A stretch of DNA of 64,000 nt, from NCBI RefSeq assembly GCF_000708205.1, contig NW_014575556.1:599-64598 (forward strand), written 5' to 3'. The notes below the pieces were generated by a model. It was not told the origin of the DNA. It searched no databases and saw only the letters and a list, made by a program, of their open reading frames with translations. Shown here one piece after another: positions 1-12,316 of this stretch. Position numbers and translations under genes: made by a program. The stretch is from Mixia osmundae IAM 14324 (lineage: Eukaryota > Basidiomycota > Mixiomycetes > Mixiales > Mixiaceae). The first letter of the stretch is position 1, and every line of letters starts with the position of its first letter.

Positions 1-2037
1 CCTCGTAGCTAGTCGCCAGTAAGAGATGATTGCTCGCTAGTGTCTCACGCTCTCTGACTATCGGCGTGATGATGCATGATCTGACCATGTCTGAGCGTAT
101 AATCAGTGAATGTAGCTCGCAGTGCCCACATCTGCTGTCTGCGGCATGAAGGAAGATGAGCGACGCGACTTGGCCTGATTTGGCAGCTCGTGGCAGTCGT
201 GTCGATCGGACTTTGGGAGGTATGCGTTACTCGACGATACATGATCGGACTGGAGGTCTGAGCGAGAACTTGCGAAAGGAAGGTATAGCGGAGACCCGAT
301 CCAGCTTGAGGATTTATGTCGACGATCAAGAAGGATAGCACCGCTCTGCCATTGTCGAGTAGTGAAATGCCAGGGGATTTCTTCAATNTGCNNNGCCAAA
401 ANTCAATNTTGCGTAATTCATGGGAAAGTTATTAATCACCCGTGTATCTGATTGGCGTGATTTATCTAGGCGCGTTGGCAGGACATTCGCTTGACCACAG
501 CGACTTTAGCGGAGATCCTCATACTCTTTACTTTGTCGTATTGCTGCATTTCATCGGGACGACATCCAGTCGCCATCACTGTAACGCGACATAACTTGCA
601 TTTTGAGAGATCGTCTGGCCTCCCTGCACCAATTACGACGGTTCAAAGGGACGGAGAGTCAGCCTGCGCCCTAACACAAGTGACATCCATGAGATTGTGC
701 TTCAGAGCACACTGGAGTATCTTCACTCGCAATACCAGAGCGGAGGTCGTGCCTTGAGACGGTACCATACATCAATAGTCTCCAGGATGATATCTAGCGG
801 ACGACTGATGGATTGATTGCTCGCGCGGACGTCGACAGCAGTGGATGATTTCCCGCTGCTGAGATGCGTNTTNAATGTTGACATGATGGTCATCGCTGCG
901 TTGAGTGGGCTCATGCAGGTGATATGTTTCATCAGATCATTGCAAGCAATAGATCGCCACTAGCTTTACAGACTCAANNNCAGGCCTGACACAGTGTCCA
1001 ATATGTGACACGGCGAGGTGTACGGCTGACAGACGGCTTGGTGCGTGTGATCATCTTTCACCATATCTTTACTGTGCACTTGGAATTATCAGCGGGATAG
1101 TCTTCAGGTCCGGCTACTTGTCTCGGCCACTGCTGTCACTTCTTCGGACGTTCCTTTGTCTTCGATGAAGGTGCTCACTTGTTGCTGGATTGTTATAGGA
1201 CAGATTCAAAATCCTTGGTGCCGTTCGGTTTCAAAGTACCATCGGGGGAATCGATGAGATCAGAGTCTTCAGTTGCTTGCAGCGGATGACATTCAGCTTG
1301 AGCTGCTCGTATGATGTGCACGAAGAGAGGGACATGTATCAATGAAAATCACATGCGCCAGCAAACAGATCGATGTGATAGATTCGCTTAGTGTGCATCC
1401 GCTTGACGATGATGACAGCGTGANCTGTCAGCTTGCAGTCTCCACNCCACTCGCGCGAAAGGTNTGATGGTGGCTGAGTCCGGATTGCTCTTTTCTGACC
1501 AACAAGTGGTGATAGCGCGTGGCTGGGACATGTCGAGCAGCGAATGCAAAGACGGGAGTAGTCGCAGAGAAATCAAAAAGCATGCATTGAGGCTCATCAT
1601 GCACATCAAATGGCAGAGATGACACTGAAGGATCAAATATGATTGCCGATAAGTACGAGACAAGTAGCGCAAGGCCCTGGACGGTATACGCCAGACTGTC
1701 GTGAGAANCGCCAAAGGCATACGGTGTCGGCATGATCGTCAGTCTCGCCATCAGCTTGGAGCTAGCATACGACACTGGCCGAGCTTGTGGAGAGACGTGA
1801 AGGCTATGATGCTAGACGACTCCATTGGCTGCAGATCTGCAGGCGCGTGATCAATCGGACAAGGCGCGCAGATCACCGAACTCGCCCGAGCAGAAATAAT
1901 CAGCACGTCTGTGCTTTTTCTCCCTCGCGCGCCAGTCTCGACCAGCACGACAACAAAGTCCGCCACTGTCTTGCGAGGATACTTGATAGCACTCAGAGAT
2001 CAGCATGCTCGAGGACGGGTAGTCTATGCAGGGAGAT

Positions 2038-2130
2038 GCAGCGAACGAAGAGTCTTGGNCGNCAACATTTGGCTAGTCGTGGTTGCTCCACGCTGTCATT
2101 TGGAGGCCTGCTCGCTCGTCAACGACGCTC
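2038..2130 (+). repeat. Diverged repeat, copy 1
   Basis: Starts with a 16-base word (GCAGCGAACGAAGAGT at 2038-2053) that recurs exactly at 2676-2691. About 60 bases later both copies carry TTGCTCCAC/GTGCTCCAC-like and TGGAGGCYTGCTCGCTCG words in the same order. Spacing differs by a few bases, so the copies have diverged by substitutions and small indels. Confidence 0.5.
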
Positions 2131-2675
2131 TGGCGACCAAGAAACAANATCGACATGCCCGTTCAGACCCTTTGCGAAAGCTGTGATGATCTGGAGCTAG
2201 CTCGAGGCCATTCTCGCAAAATGGTCGTTTTCGATGAGGAGCTCCTTTTCTACGCGACTAGCAGCGAGAGAGCAACTGCCAATAATCCTTTTGGAACTGT
2301 TGAAGACGCTAACGAATATCGGGGAGAGGCGCCTTCACTCGTCGAGGCGAGAATCGTGGCCAACAAGAAGACAACAGCCGCTTCAGACGCTCTAATTGGG
2401 AACATGCCCGGGACCGCGGCCNNTAGGCAGGGGTNGTGAACTGTCGTCTGATGGGGAATTGCGCGTGANGTGACACAAGCGGACGAGCGTAAGCCGACGA
2501 GATTTGACCTGCTGTGCTCGCGGCCGTCAAGTTGAGGCGCGCTCGGTCGTTCAGACGAGAAGCTGGTCAGCAAGAAGACGACAACCGCCTCTGGATCTTG
2601 CTTTGCCTATGAACACTGGAGTCCGGAGGTAGCTCTGCAACCTATCAGCGATGGATAACTTCAGAGGAGGTATGC

Positions 2676-2755
2676 GCAGCGAACGAAGAGTATCTGCCTG
2701 CGACAAGTGCTCCACCGTATGTGGCCAGCCTTGGAGGCTTGCTCGCTCGCCGGAT
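2676..2755 (+). repeat. Diverged repeat, copy 2
   Basis: Second copy of the unit at 2038-2130, in direct orientation and about 640 bases away. A further pair of related words, AACAAGAAGACAACAGCCGC near 2362 and a close variant near 2568, lies between them. This suggests a decayed array rather than chance identity. Confidence 0.45.
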
Positions 2756-2902
2756 TTAGCTCGTGGCTCAACAGCAACCTAGCCGCCATCTGACAGCATT
2801 TATACAAGCGATCTTGGCATTTCTCAGCGCTTACNCTCTAATGCATCTAGATTATCTTATCGCNTGACAAGTCTTTGCAGTCTCATGATCCCCTCTGAAT
2901 GA

Positions 2903-4991
2903 TCACACTGAGCTGAATTGTATTGGCATCACAACAAGCTCGCATTCGCTGAAGCATTGACTAACAAAAGTAGCAATCCCTCTTACCTCGATGACGCTGA
3001 CTTCGTTGCCGCCAAGCTTGTGAAGCCACGCATCGGTCGGCTTGGCTTTGGCGGTGTGATAGACACGAGTCCAGTCGGAGCCGTGGATCTCTGGCGGGGT
3101 ATGAGGCAGGGTCTCATAGGCGTATAAGCCACAGTGACTCCCCAGATCTGTTCCATCACTGCCCTCGCTCGATGCTGACATAAGATGCCAAGTCGTCTGG
3201 TACTCGACGCAAGCGTCTTTCGGCAAGCCGGCAGCGACGAGGAACAGACAAGCGGTGACGCTGCTTTGCCATTGATGCATGCCGCGTCGGTAGATGCTGC
3301 TCTCGATACCGTCGACTGACGTCCCGTTGAGCCAGCATATGCAGCTTTGAATGCGTTTTGGGCGAGTACTGGCAGCGGCGACTATACGCTCGACATGCTG
3401 AGACGCGAGAACAGCACCGAGTCGGCTCGCATCGATAGCTCCGGACGCAGCGGATAAAGTAGATTCAGCGATTGACAGATCAGCAGGTCGCATGCCAATG
3501 GCGCCGGCAACGAACAGCTGCGAGCCGCATGCTACTGCTTGGGCATAAGGTCCAATATTGGCAGGCGCCCAATAGCTCAGGCTTTGAACATGTAGAATCT
3601 CGACAGTCGCTGCAGCTGGGACACAAACGCCAGTAATACGGATGCGACAACTTCCCGGCAGATCCAGCGCGATACAGGCCCGAGTGGGCGGCGAGTGTCG
3701 AAAGAAGTCTCGATAGACCGCATTCATGGAAGCAAAGTCTGTCATATCGGCCAGATGGACATCGAGATGCACCAGCCTGACGACATGTTCATTCGCTTGC
3801 GCTGTCAGTGCAGGTCAGCTCAGTACTCTCAGCACTGCTTCAGCGTACCTGCAAGCCGCTGCAGACAGTCTCGAGCTTGTGCAGCCACGCCTTCGCATGG
3901 ACTAGTGAGATCGCATAAGACTCGCCACGTCTTTGTATTGGCAGGCGGTGGGGCAAAAGCCGACTGCATCGCGTCTCGCGGGCTTGACGGGAGCGGCATC
4001 GAGGAGCCGCCTGATGGCCTCAAAAGCTCGAGATAGTATTCGTCAAGCAGCGGAGGCACAGTGAGTGACTCGATGACTGGTGACTTATCGACCAGTCTCG
4101 CTCGCTTGATCCGAAGATGAGCTACCGTTGAGAAATCGTCTTCGCTGGCTGAGCTAAGCACTAGCTCTGTCTCTGTACTGTACATGACGTGAGCTTGCCT
4201 ACCGCCAGAGGATAAGAGACGAACAGCTCGATGCGTTGTTTGAAANGACTGCAATCAAGCGTGAAAGTTTCATACTCGCCGCCTTCGCCGCATGGATGCA
4301 GTTCATACTTTGCGTGCAACCGTCGCAGCTCTTCTCGCATTGGTGAGCTGGTCACGCTTTGCCCGAGATGGCGCGTGCGCAGTCCGGCACCTGCGACTTT
4401 GATCAAGACGGACACGAGACCAGCTTGTGCCATTTCATCAAGCAACTCATTCTGGTCTCGCTGCCAGAGGTATGCCAGAGAAGTCAGGCCGAGGCGTGCG
4501 CAAACATCTTCTACGCGAATACGCTGATAACTGGACAGGATGGCGCCCACTGAGACCCCTCGCACATCCGGATGTTCCCTCTACAGTACGCGTTCAGCTG
4601 GACGGTCGAATCGCTGTGAGACCACTTGCTAAGACGTTTTGCAGCAGCTCATACAGATCTTCTGTCTCGTCTCCGTTTGTGGCACCTTCTGAGCCATAAT
4701 GCATCGTTTGCACCAGCGCCTTGCCGGTGATGATGCGGCGATAAAGCGGCAGCTGCATGGCCTGTGCTATGGTCTCAATGGCATCCTGGCCCACAGTCTG
4801 ATACATGTACGAGTCGAGCTCATCTGTGCGAGTCTTGAGCTTACGATCATGTTCGTCAAGGTTGAGCGCTCGCCTGTGCCCTTGGGTGGAGCAAGACTAG
4901 CGAGACAGACGACTTGATGTCCTTGTGCAACGCAGTGACAAAGATTGAAGCACGAGTCCTTGCCGCCACTGAGGAGACCGACGATCTTCAT
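2903..4991 (-). CDS. DPH6: Diphthine-ammonia ligase (DPH6-like) with C-terminal Rid/YjgF domains
   Basis: Catalyses the last, ATP-dependent amidation step of diphthamide synthesis on translation elongation factor 2 in the cytosol. The N-terminus at 4991 begins MKIVGLLSGGKDSCFNL, the PP-loop ATP pyrophosphatase signature. The middle exons carry the family blocks GVSVGAILSSYQRIRVEDVC and LHPCGEGGEYETFTLDC. The C-terminal exon (2903-3772) contains a Rid/YjgF-type segment (NIGPYAQAV), matching the long eukaryotic DPH6 architecture. At least three short introns separate the exons; one ends just before the block coding HPDVRGVSVG. One base call at 4246 is N. It is divergent from the metallothionein gene, with 147 bases between start codons. 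Identity is firm; exact exon ends are not. Confidence 0.83.
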
Positions 4992-5138
4992 TTGTCATTG
5001 GGCTGCTGAGAAGCGTATTGGAAGGGAAATCGACAATCTGCCGGTGGGCTTCTGCGGCATGCGATAGCGCGCGCTTCTTCGTCTCGGCACGCGGCACGAG
5101 TCGATAAGCGTAGCAACGAGCAAGACCGACGAGCAGAT

Positions 5139-5629
5139 ATGACGGGCAAATGTGGATGCAAGACGAATGATGCTTCGGCTGCTGACCCGCAGGCTGCATC
5201 CAAGGTATGCAGGGGCAATCTCACTGCTCACGATGGCTGAACCAGTACGCTGGCACCGCAGAGTTGCCCATGCATCAATTCCGTCGACGCATGCACTTGC
5301 GCTGTCGGCGATTGCACATGTCCCGGCTGCGACAAGAGCAAATCGTCAGGCCAATCAAAGCCGTCTGCACAAGCAACAAAACAGGCTACCGATGGTCAGG
5401 CGCCCACCTCGCATCACACGCGAATCGTACGCTGATGCTCTGCGCTATCAGGCAAGGGCGAGTGCATCTGCAAAGACAAGTTTGACTGTGTCTGTTCGAG
5501 TGATGTCTCGAAGTGTGGTTGCGGACCAGGCGCATGCTCCTGTAAGCTCCCAACCCAGATACTTCTCGAGTCTGACATCCTCCGATTCCCGTAGGCGTCT
5601 CTTGCGCCAACAATCCCGCTGCTCAGTAA
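5139..5629 (+). CDS. Metallothionein-like cysteine-rich protein, four exons
   Basis: Exons 5139-5204, 5262-5394, 5452-5541 and 5595-5629 join in frame to 107 residues. The three introns are 57, 57 and 53 nt, start GT and end AG, and carry CTGAAC, CTGAT and CTGAC branch-like words. The protein has 18 cysteines, nearly all as C-x-C pairs: KCGCK, SCPC, ACTC, DCTCPGC, ECIC, DCVC, KCGC, ACSC. It has very few aromatic residues. This is the hallmark of fungal copper- or zinc-binding metallothioneins, so a cytosolic metal-buffering role is inferred. A serine/alanine/lysine-rich spacer separates two cysteine clusters, suggesting two metal-binding lobes. Simple ORF finding misses it completely. The second intron has a less standard donor (GTCAGG), so that junction is the weakest. 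Confidence 0.8.
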
Positions 5630-5740
5630 GGTCATTGTCGCTCGTTTGCTGGCAGCCTGCCGTTGTTGAGAGTAGAGACGTCAACGAGAGGTTATAAAAG
5701 CAAGATTATAGCAAAGTCTGTCAGAATTGCATCAATACAT

Positions 5741-8700
5741 TCATTGTTCCTTAGCTTTGACGAGCTGTAGCAGCTTCTCCTCCAGTGCGATGCTATCTGC
5801 TGCTTGTCGATCGGCTTGCTCGTCATCGCTCGGCAGGCTGGATTCTGCGAGAGTGCCGCCAATTTGCTTTTGCATTTCCCAGACTTCGAGCGACACGCGC
5901 AAGTTGTGTGCCGTCTGGAGGTGCTTGAGGATGTCACACTCTATGCGTGTATGTAGCACCTCGCGCAGCGATCGGCGTATTACTGAACGAAAACTCGATA
6001 AGGGCATGTCCTTGGGTGCTACTTCAGGAGCTTCCAGGCGTGGAGAGAAAAGGTGTGTTGTCTTGTCGAGAATGTCCGCTAAGACAGAGGCGCCCGATGG
6101 AGATGAGGACGCGATCTGCAATGCAGCTTGTGATCTCGCTCGCTGCTCCTCAGTTGTTAAATGCTGCTCGGACTTGATCTTGGCTCCGCCCGGAATGACT
6201 ATGCCGAGCTTGCTGGCAATAGCGTCGCAGGCTGTGCCCGACAAGACCAGCCCAAGCTTGCAGTAAAGCAGAGCAGATTGGCTATCGCGGAGATCGATGA
6301 GCAAGCGATGTAAAACGTCTTGATGAGGGACGCCATCAAGTTTGCTCGCAACAATCGTCGCTTCGAAAGACAGAGACGAATTCGCGAGCCGGTCTAGCAT
6401 TGCGTGCGCATCATAGCTAGATGAGGCATGCAAAAAGAGCATCAATTTGAGACGAAGACCGAGTGCTTGATCGCCCTGGCTCGGCTTAAAGCAGCTGCAG
6501 AGATAGGACGCGTAGTCGCCCGAGTAGGCAGCATAACCATTAGAGAGCGCAGCGAACCGTTCAATGCACAGGGTTTCGCTCATCATTGTGTTGAGCCTGT
6601 CGAGGTAGCGTTGCACCAGTTCGGCATGTAGATGTCGATCATGCTGCTGATCTGCGAGGATTGTGCTTTCGAGATATGCATCTGCAATGTCGCCGTCGAG
6701 CTGCTTGAGTTCTCTGAAGACGACAGCAGAATCAAGTATGATATCGTTAGGCGGCGCTGTCAGCAAAGAGACGCCGCTGGGCCGACTGTGCCGCATCAGC
6801 CAAATGCCGCTGGATAGCAAGAGTTCCTTGTCTGTCACGGCAGTAAGAAGGGCTTCGACGCGAGTAAAGTATTCTGCTCTGCTTTGAGCGTCAGTGACGG
6901 CGCTGTCTATCAAGCTGCACAGAAAAGATATCAGCGGCTAAAGCGTCTATGGAGGCGGGGGCCGACAAACTCCTTCAAGCATTGCAACAGGATGTCTGCA
7001 TATGCAGGACCAAGTCGGTCGTAGACATCCACCATCAGATTCTGCCGGTCACGAGCTCGTAAATGCGCTGCAAGATGGCCGATGTCCACGTCCTGGAGCG
7101 GATGTTGAAGCAGCTCGAACAGTTCAGTCTCTTTGCTGTGGTCGATGAGAATGATGGCGAGAGCCGTATCGACAGTGACATCGATGCGTAGGCCAGGCGA
7201 TCGCGCTCTCTGCCTGCGGTCGGCTCTCCAGGATCGGAGAAGCGAGAGCAAAAAATCTTCATTGGCGCTTCGAGAATCCTCGACAGAGGTAGCGGCCAAG
7301 GCTCTGCGCACTTCGAGCCAAAGAGGCTGGAGTCCGGCGAAAGTGACGGCCTCGTCATCAAGAGTGAGTAGCGTTGCAGTGACGGCCGGCGCAAGAAAGA
7401 AATACAGTCTTGGATCGAGATTTGCTTTCTTTAAGAGCAGAAGAGCGCGCTCGCGATCGCCAAAGGCCAGGCAGGCGAGACCTGCGCGAGCTCTGATGTA
7501 GTTCTGCTCGTCACGGGAAGCTAGTCTATCGACGTTGGACTGGCCAAGCAAGTGGACGACTTGATCAATCGCATGTTTGGCAAACAATGCATCAGCCTGC
7601 GAGAGCATTGACGGCACGCTGAGCGCCGCAATCGCCGTCTTGCCAAGTACGAGCACGTTAGGATGCGCAGGTGCAATCGAAACAGTTGTCGTCGCTTTGC
7701 TGGCCGGAGTATTCATTGCAGAGCTTATCGCGCCTGATGTGAGAGCGATGGCAACCTTGCTCAGCTCCGGCGATGCGTCTGATCGGCGAGGCACGGTTAT
7801 GCTACATGCCGATGAAGCACGGCCAAGAAGACGCAAAGATCGAGGCAGCAGATCCTCTGTGCATGCGATACGCTGCAGCAGCTCCTGACTCGTCAGAGAG
7901 TGAACCTCGACGGTATCGTTGCGCAAGAGCGCTAGAACGTGCGCTCTGTCCACAACTGAAGCACAATCGTGAGAGGTCTACAAGTCACCGCAGAGCAGCA
8001 ACATACCTAGCGATTTGACGTTGGACGTCCATTCAATCGTTCCGCGGCACGGCTCTCCCGACTCTCGTACGAAGAGACCTAGTGATGTCTTGCCATTATG
8101 TGTGGCCAGTAGAAATTCGTCAGAGCCTATGGACGCGATAGCCGGACGGTGGGACGGGGTCAGGTTGAACGCAGGACCGCTGGATGAGCTTGGCTTTGAG
8201 CTGATGCTTTCTTGAGCGCTCCCGTCGACGCTTGCCATGGGATCAGGTGCGTCCTGCCTGGTCGCGATCGGCGAAGGGGTTTGCTCGTGATCTTGTGTGA
8301 AGCTGACGAGAGGGATCATGCTGGCAGACGAGAGATCGATGAGAGAATACATGCCGACCGAGTCTGCGACCGCGAGTGTACTACCTCGCAAGACTGCGTA
8401 ATGTATGATGCCCATGTCTGATGGCAGGGGTATCTCTCTGAGGGTCTCGACGCCAGACGGTGCGATCCGCTGCCATATAATGACGCGACGTCGGATGACA
8501 CAGATGTTGATGCTGCTCTGCCCGCTGCCCTGTTCGCTTGCTCTGCCTGCTGGAGACTTTCCACCATCGTCGAGGACGAGGCCCAGGACGCCTTTGATCT
8601 CTTTTGGCCGTTCGAGGGCGCTACTGATACGCTTGCCGCCCTGTAGCAGTGAGTGAAACGTGAGTGCACCGCCGGTGAGGATGAGTGCCTTGTTGATATT

Positions 8701-9054
8701 GGGGAGCACAAACAGTCTCTCGATTGCAGACGGCGCCTTGCCCTGGGTGGAAGCTGATAGACGCTTTTCGTCTGATCTCACATAGCCGCTGCTGCCATCA
8801 CTCATCCGCTCAAGGCAGTAGGTACGCACAATGCCGTCAGAAGAGCCAAGCCAAAGCTGTTCTTCCCGACCGTCCAGACAGCGTAGGCTGCTTGCTTTGA
8901 CCGGCTCGGTGGGACTGTCGACAGCGTTGCCACTCACTCTGAGGACCGGGATCAGTTCGTAAGGTGTCAACCGGGTGTCAGCGTCCATGCTGCTGCTGCT
9001 GCCACACTCAGAAAGCGTGTGATAGGCGCGCGCGATCGAGTCGGAGCGCGTCAT
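5741..9054 (-). CDS. VPS3: CORVET/HOPS-type vacuolar sorting subunit, VPS3/TGFBRAP1-like (CNH domain)
   Basis: Three long exons (about 7978-9054, 6931-7953, 5741-6913), separated by short introns, give roughly 1050-1090 residues. The N-terminal third resembles a CNH beta-propeller: WLGSSDGIVRTYCLER, then VIRRRVIIWQ, then SDEFLLATHNGKTSLGLF followed by EWTSNV, the order seen in TGFBRAP1/Vps3. The central and C-terminal parts are alpha-helical-repeat-like (DERNY... type region, then DRLGPAYADILLQCLKEF and a final helical block). Such proteins tether endosomes with Rab5. VPS39 is the alternative; the CNH part resembles VPS3 more. The start at 9054 lies just inside a GAA microsatellite that would otherwise encode a poly-Phe leader. 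It is divergent from the next gene by 57 bases. Confidence 0.68.
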
Positions 9055-9063
9055 CGACCTGTC

Positions 9064-9086
9064 AAAGAAGAAGAAGAAGAAGAAGA
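9064..9086 (+). repeat. AAG/GAA trinucleotide microsatellite
   Basis: About seven perfect AAG units lie in the 57-base gap between two divergent start codons. In the minus frame the tract would read as a run of phenylalanines, which is why I place the VPS3-like start downstream of it at 9054. Confidence 0.8.
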
Positions 9087-9111
9087 GCTCGATTGACACG
9101 ACAGCCAAGGC

Positions 9112-10673
9112 ATGAGCAGCAAGTCAGAGACAGGATCCATCAAGCGAGCCAAACGGTCCTCATCAGCCAAGTTCAAAAAGTTGCTCGGCCTCGATAGTCC
9201 TTCGAGCTCGCATAGCTCGATCAAGACAGCATCGCCCGCTGCCTCCTTAGGCTCGCCCAGCCCTTCGGCGACGACGACACTGAGCAGGAAGAACGTTGCT
9301 GTCAGCAACGAATCGCCGTCTCCGTCACCCACAGCTCCGTCGGTCAGGTCTCGCAAGATCTCAAAATCGAAGCAGAGCGGCGTGGTAGCGCCCTCACAGG
9401 CCCCGCCTATGCCACCCATGCCGTGGCCAGCGCCTGCTAGCAGTAGCGTACCTGCCCCGATCTCCGATGCCGGTTCATCGCCCTCATCGTCTGGGAAGCG
9501 ACAGAGCGTGACTTTGCTCAAAGGTTCGAGTACCTCTGCAGGCCTCTCCAAGTCGAGCAGCTCGTCGTCTCTGTGAGTGTGACATTCCCCTCTTCTGGCG
9601 CGACAATTTCTAAAGTGGAGACTGGCAGTGCCGCTGTTGTGACGCCCGCTACCGTCACTACCACCTCTGTGACGACCACACTAGGCTCATCATCTCTCTC
9701 TTCCAGTCCGATTGCAAACCTGCCAGTTCGCGCGTCACCTCCGCAGACGACGATGACTGGTCGCGCCACCGCTCCTATCAGTGCTGCCGATCTCAGCCCA
9801 CGGACACCTAACGATGGCAAACTGCGGCTATTCCCTGACGCAGAACGTGATCAGCAAGCACGCTTGGCACGCTCAGTCGATGACGAGACGTTCAGGTCAA
9901 GAAAAGCCTCTGGCGACCTCGTCAGTTCAGCACAGGGACCGCAGCCAATACCTGCAGCGCTTCGCTCACGATTACCATCGGCCTCAGTCACGTCGTGTTC
10001 GCCCGCGCCTTCTGCCGTTCAGTCGGACAGTCTTGATGGCGTCGCGTCGATGCTCCGTTCGAAGCTCGATGCTGACACGGAAGCGCACAAGATTGCAGCT
10101 GCAGATGAGCAAGAGAGAACGAGGCCGGTCGAGCATGCCAAGCTCAGAAAGAAGCCTCCCCCAGAGATTCTCGCCAACGTCAGCGCTATCGCACCTACTG
10201 TACCAGAAACACCGCAGGCAGAGGCGAATGTTGCTACTGACCACTCTGCTCCATCGGACATCATCACAGGCCAACAAGACTTGAAGGACGAGATCGCCGC
10301 GGTCACAGACGAAGAGACTGTCGTATCGTCTGACCATTCAGACTCGCCAGAAAGCAAACACCGTATTGTCACACCACAACAGCCTGTCTCGGCGGTACAA
10401 GCGCGCTCACCGATTGACGAACTCGTGTCTACATACGTGCGACTGCCCTTTCGGCTCAGCCTCGCCACTTTGGCGCATGCACCTTTTATAGGCTCTACAT
10501 TCGAGACACATGTGCGCTCTGCCTCCCAGCCAGACGGCGTTGTAGGCCATCTCTGGGATGCTACCGTCGTCAGCGTTCGAGCTGGTCAGTTCGTCACACT
10601 CAAGATCATCGAGCCGTATGCTCCCCAGGCGATTGTCGATATAGTCCGCGACCCACTCTCACGAATCTCATGA
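9112..10673 (+). CDS. Unrecognised low-complexity Ser/Thr/Pro-rich protein
   Basis: Exons 9112-9572 and 9629-10673 join in frame (56-nt intron, GTGAGT donor, CAG acceptor) to 501 residues. The N-terminus is basic (SIKRAKRSSSAKFKKLLGL) and most of the protein is disordered Ser/Thr/Pro/Ala-rich sequence. The last about 90 residues look folded: VSTYVRLPFRLSLATLAHAP, then FETHVRSASQPDGVVGHLWD and a hydrophobic strand-rich end. I do not recognise the family; the C-terminal block faintly recalls SH3/Tudor-like folds but this is not evidence. It is convergent with SHP1, with 42 bases between stop codons. Confidence 0.7.
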
Positions 10674-10715
10674 CCTGCAGTTTATACATGTCTTTGTTTT
10701 GTATCGGATCATGCA

Positions 10716-12316
10716 TCACCTATAGCGCTGTACGACGACGCTGCCTAGCAATTTGCTGTCGCCAATCGTAGCGGAATCGTCATCGAGGTCACGGTTGGGG
10801 AACGTTGTCTGCAGTACGTACGGGCGATCACCGGCGCCAGGAGAAGACCTGTCGCTGATGTCAGCACGATACGTCGGCCTACAGAGGAGACGCACGCTTC
10901 GAGATATCTACGGATGTCCCCTACCGTGTGCGTGTGATTGAATCTAGCGACGAGTCTATCGCCACTTCCCGAGCGTATCTGTATCTGAGTCGTCGGCTGG
11001 CTACTGTCGACTTCAAATACGGGCTGAGGGACCGTTCGGGCTGTGCGGTCTGCCGAAGCGGCACTAGCTGATGGCTGGGATGACATAGCACCAGGTGCGG
11101 GAGAGCCGAGCCGATTGCCAGAGCCTTCAAATGGCCGTGCAGCTTGTTTAGGCGGTGGCTTGTAGTCTTCATCAAGCCGCTTCGAGACCTGCAGATCGAC
11201 ACGCTGACCAAATCTGACGTTCAGGAGATCTAATGGCGCTCGTCCAGAGTTGAGCGCGTCGAGATATTCTTTGTTCGCTTTGTCATCGTAGCGCAACAGC
11301 GGTCCATCCTCAATGCTGAAGCCGTCCCGCCAGAAAGTTAAGATGCGCCGCGCCGGCTCATCAGCACCGTCGTCGTCTTCGTTCAGCTCGTCATCATCCT
11401 CCTCTTCACCGAACGATCCTCCGAGTGCGCCTGGCAAAGTGCCGCGCGTGCTTGGTGGATGACGAGATGAGGAGGCGAGGGGCGTGCCGACGGGCTGCGA
11501 TGGCACTTCTTCCGATCCAAGCGTGTTGCCTGTGCCAGACGTGAGCTGCATCGCACAGGCGTAGCGCTACGCATACCTTGACCTCTGAAGAAGCTCGACG
11601 GTCCAGCGGGGGGACGTGATCCTGATGGTCCGGCAGGGGAGGAGGGACTGGCCCTGTATGCTCGAGTGAGCAGGTTTTGCAGATCTGATTGACAACATAC
11701 TCTTCGGCCTTTTTGAGGATGTCCTGGACCAATCGATTGTCTGCGGCTGGACCCATGCCTCCGGGCTTGCCAGGCTGCTGAACGCTGATGCCAGACTTTT
11801 CGCCGCCCGCAAAGAACTCTTGCTTCTTCTTACCGGTCGGTGCATCCTCTTCATCTTCGTCGCTGCTCGGGCCATCGTCGTGGGAGATTCTGCCGAGCTG
11901 TCCTGTTCGTTTGATGCCCGGTGCAGGCTTGCTGGAGCGTGCGCTGCCCATGTCGCCCAGGCCAGTGATGCGGGGTCCCGAAGCAGCCGAGGATGCAGAA
12001 GGACGAGGATTTGCGGCAGCAGAGCTTGGCCAGGGTCCAGCTGCCGATCCTCCAGAGAGCGTGTGTGGAGCTGCCGCGGTCTGCGGTGCGACAAGATCTG
12101 CTTCTGGAGTCTCCATGTCATCCTCCTCGCCGCCCTGAGCTGCAAAGAATGTGCCGAGAGCAGTCTAAGCGCTCTGGATGTCAGACTGACGACTTCCGAT
12201 GCGAGCCTGGTGCGCACCTCTAGATCACCGTTTGAGCTTGCGAGAAACTGTTGTGCGACTTCGGGTGAAGCTTGGGTCAGCTCGACGAAGGTCGCGATGC
12301 TCTCCTGATCTGCCAT
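10716..12316 (-). CDS. SHP1: p97/CDC48 cofactor SHP1/p47 (UBA, SEP and UBX domains)
   Basis: Adaptor of the CDC48/p97 AAA ATPase in protein degradation and membrane fusion. The start at 12316 gives MADQESIATFVELTQASPEV, a UBA-like domain ending NGDLE. This continues after an intron into TALGTFFAAQ, then an acidic linker. The SEP domain is clear (GGSFGEEEDDDELNEDDDG, then ILTFWRDGFSIEDGPLLRYD). The UBX domain ends with RPYVLQTTFPNRDLDDDSAT and VVVQRYR, the textbook C-terminus of the family. At least four introns of about 45-55 nt are needed, including one just before the final UBX exon (GTGCGT donor, GACAG acceptor). All three domains are present in the expected order, so this is a complete gene. 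Confidence 0.93.

Larger units (their letters stand above)
1..2900. other. Gene-free, N-containing low-quality left edge
   Basis: I find no supportable gene here. All open frames are short, overlap on both strands, show no domain-like composition and are interrupted by scattered single N calls. The stretch contains diverged repeated words (see the repeat entries). No telomere-type repeat is visible at the first bases. It could be subtelomeric or transposon-derived DNA that has decayed; this is inference from its repeats, lack of genes and poor base calling compared with the rest of the window. Confidence 0.6.

Noticed and set aside
36-2600. Short frames in the left edge as possible genes
   Set aside because: They overlap on both strands, contain unknown residues and show no family features.
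5152-5697. 181-codon plus-strand frame
   Set aside because: A different frame across the metallothionein exons and introns. It reads through splice sites and lacks the cysteine pattern.
9064-9108. Poly-phenylalanine N-terminal extension of the VPS3-like protein
   Set aside because: It is a translation of the GAA microsatellite. The ATG at 9054 gives a normal start.
9051-9551. 166-codon minus-strand frame, acidic and Leu-rich
   Set aside because: It mirrors the Ser/Arg-rich coding frame of the gene on the plus strand, and codon bias explains it.
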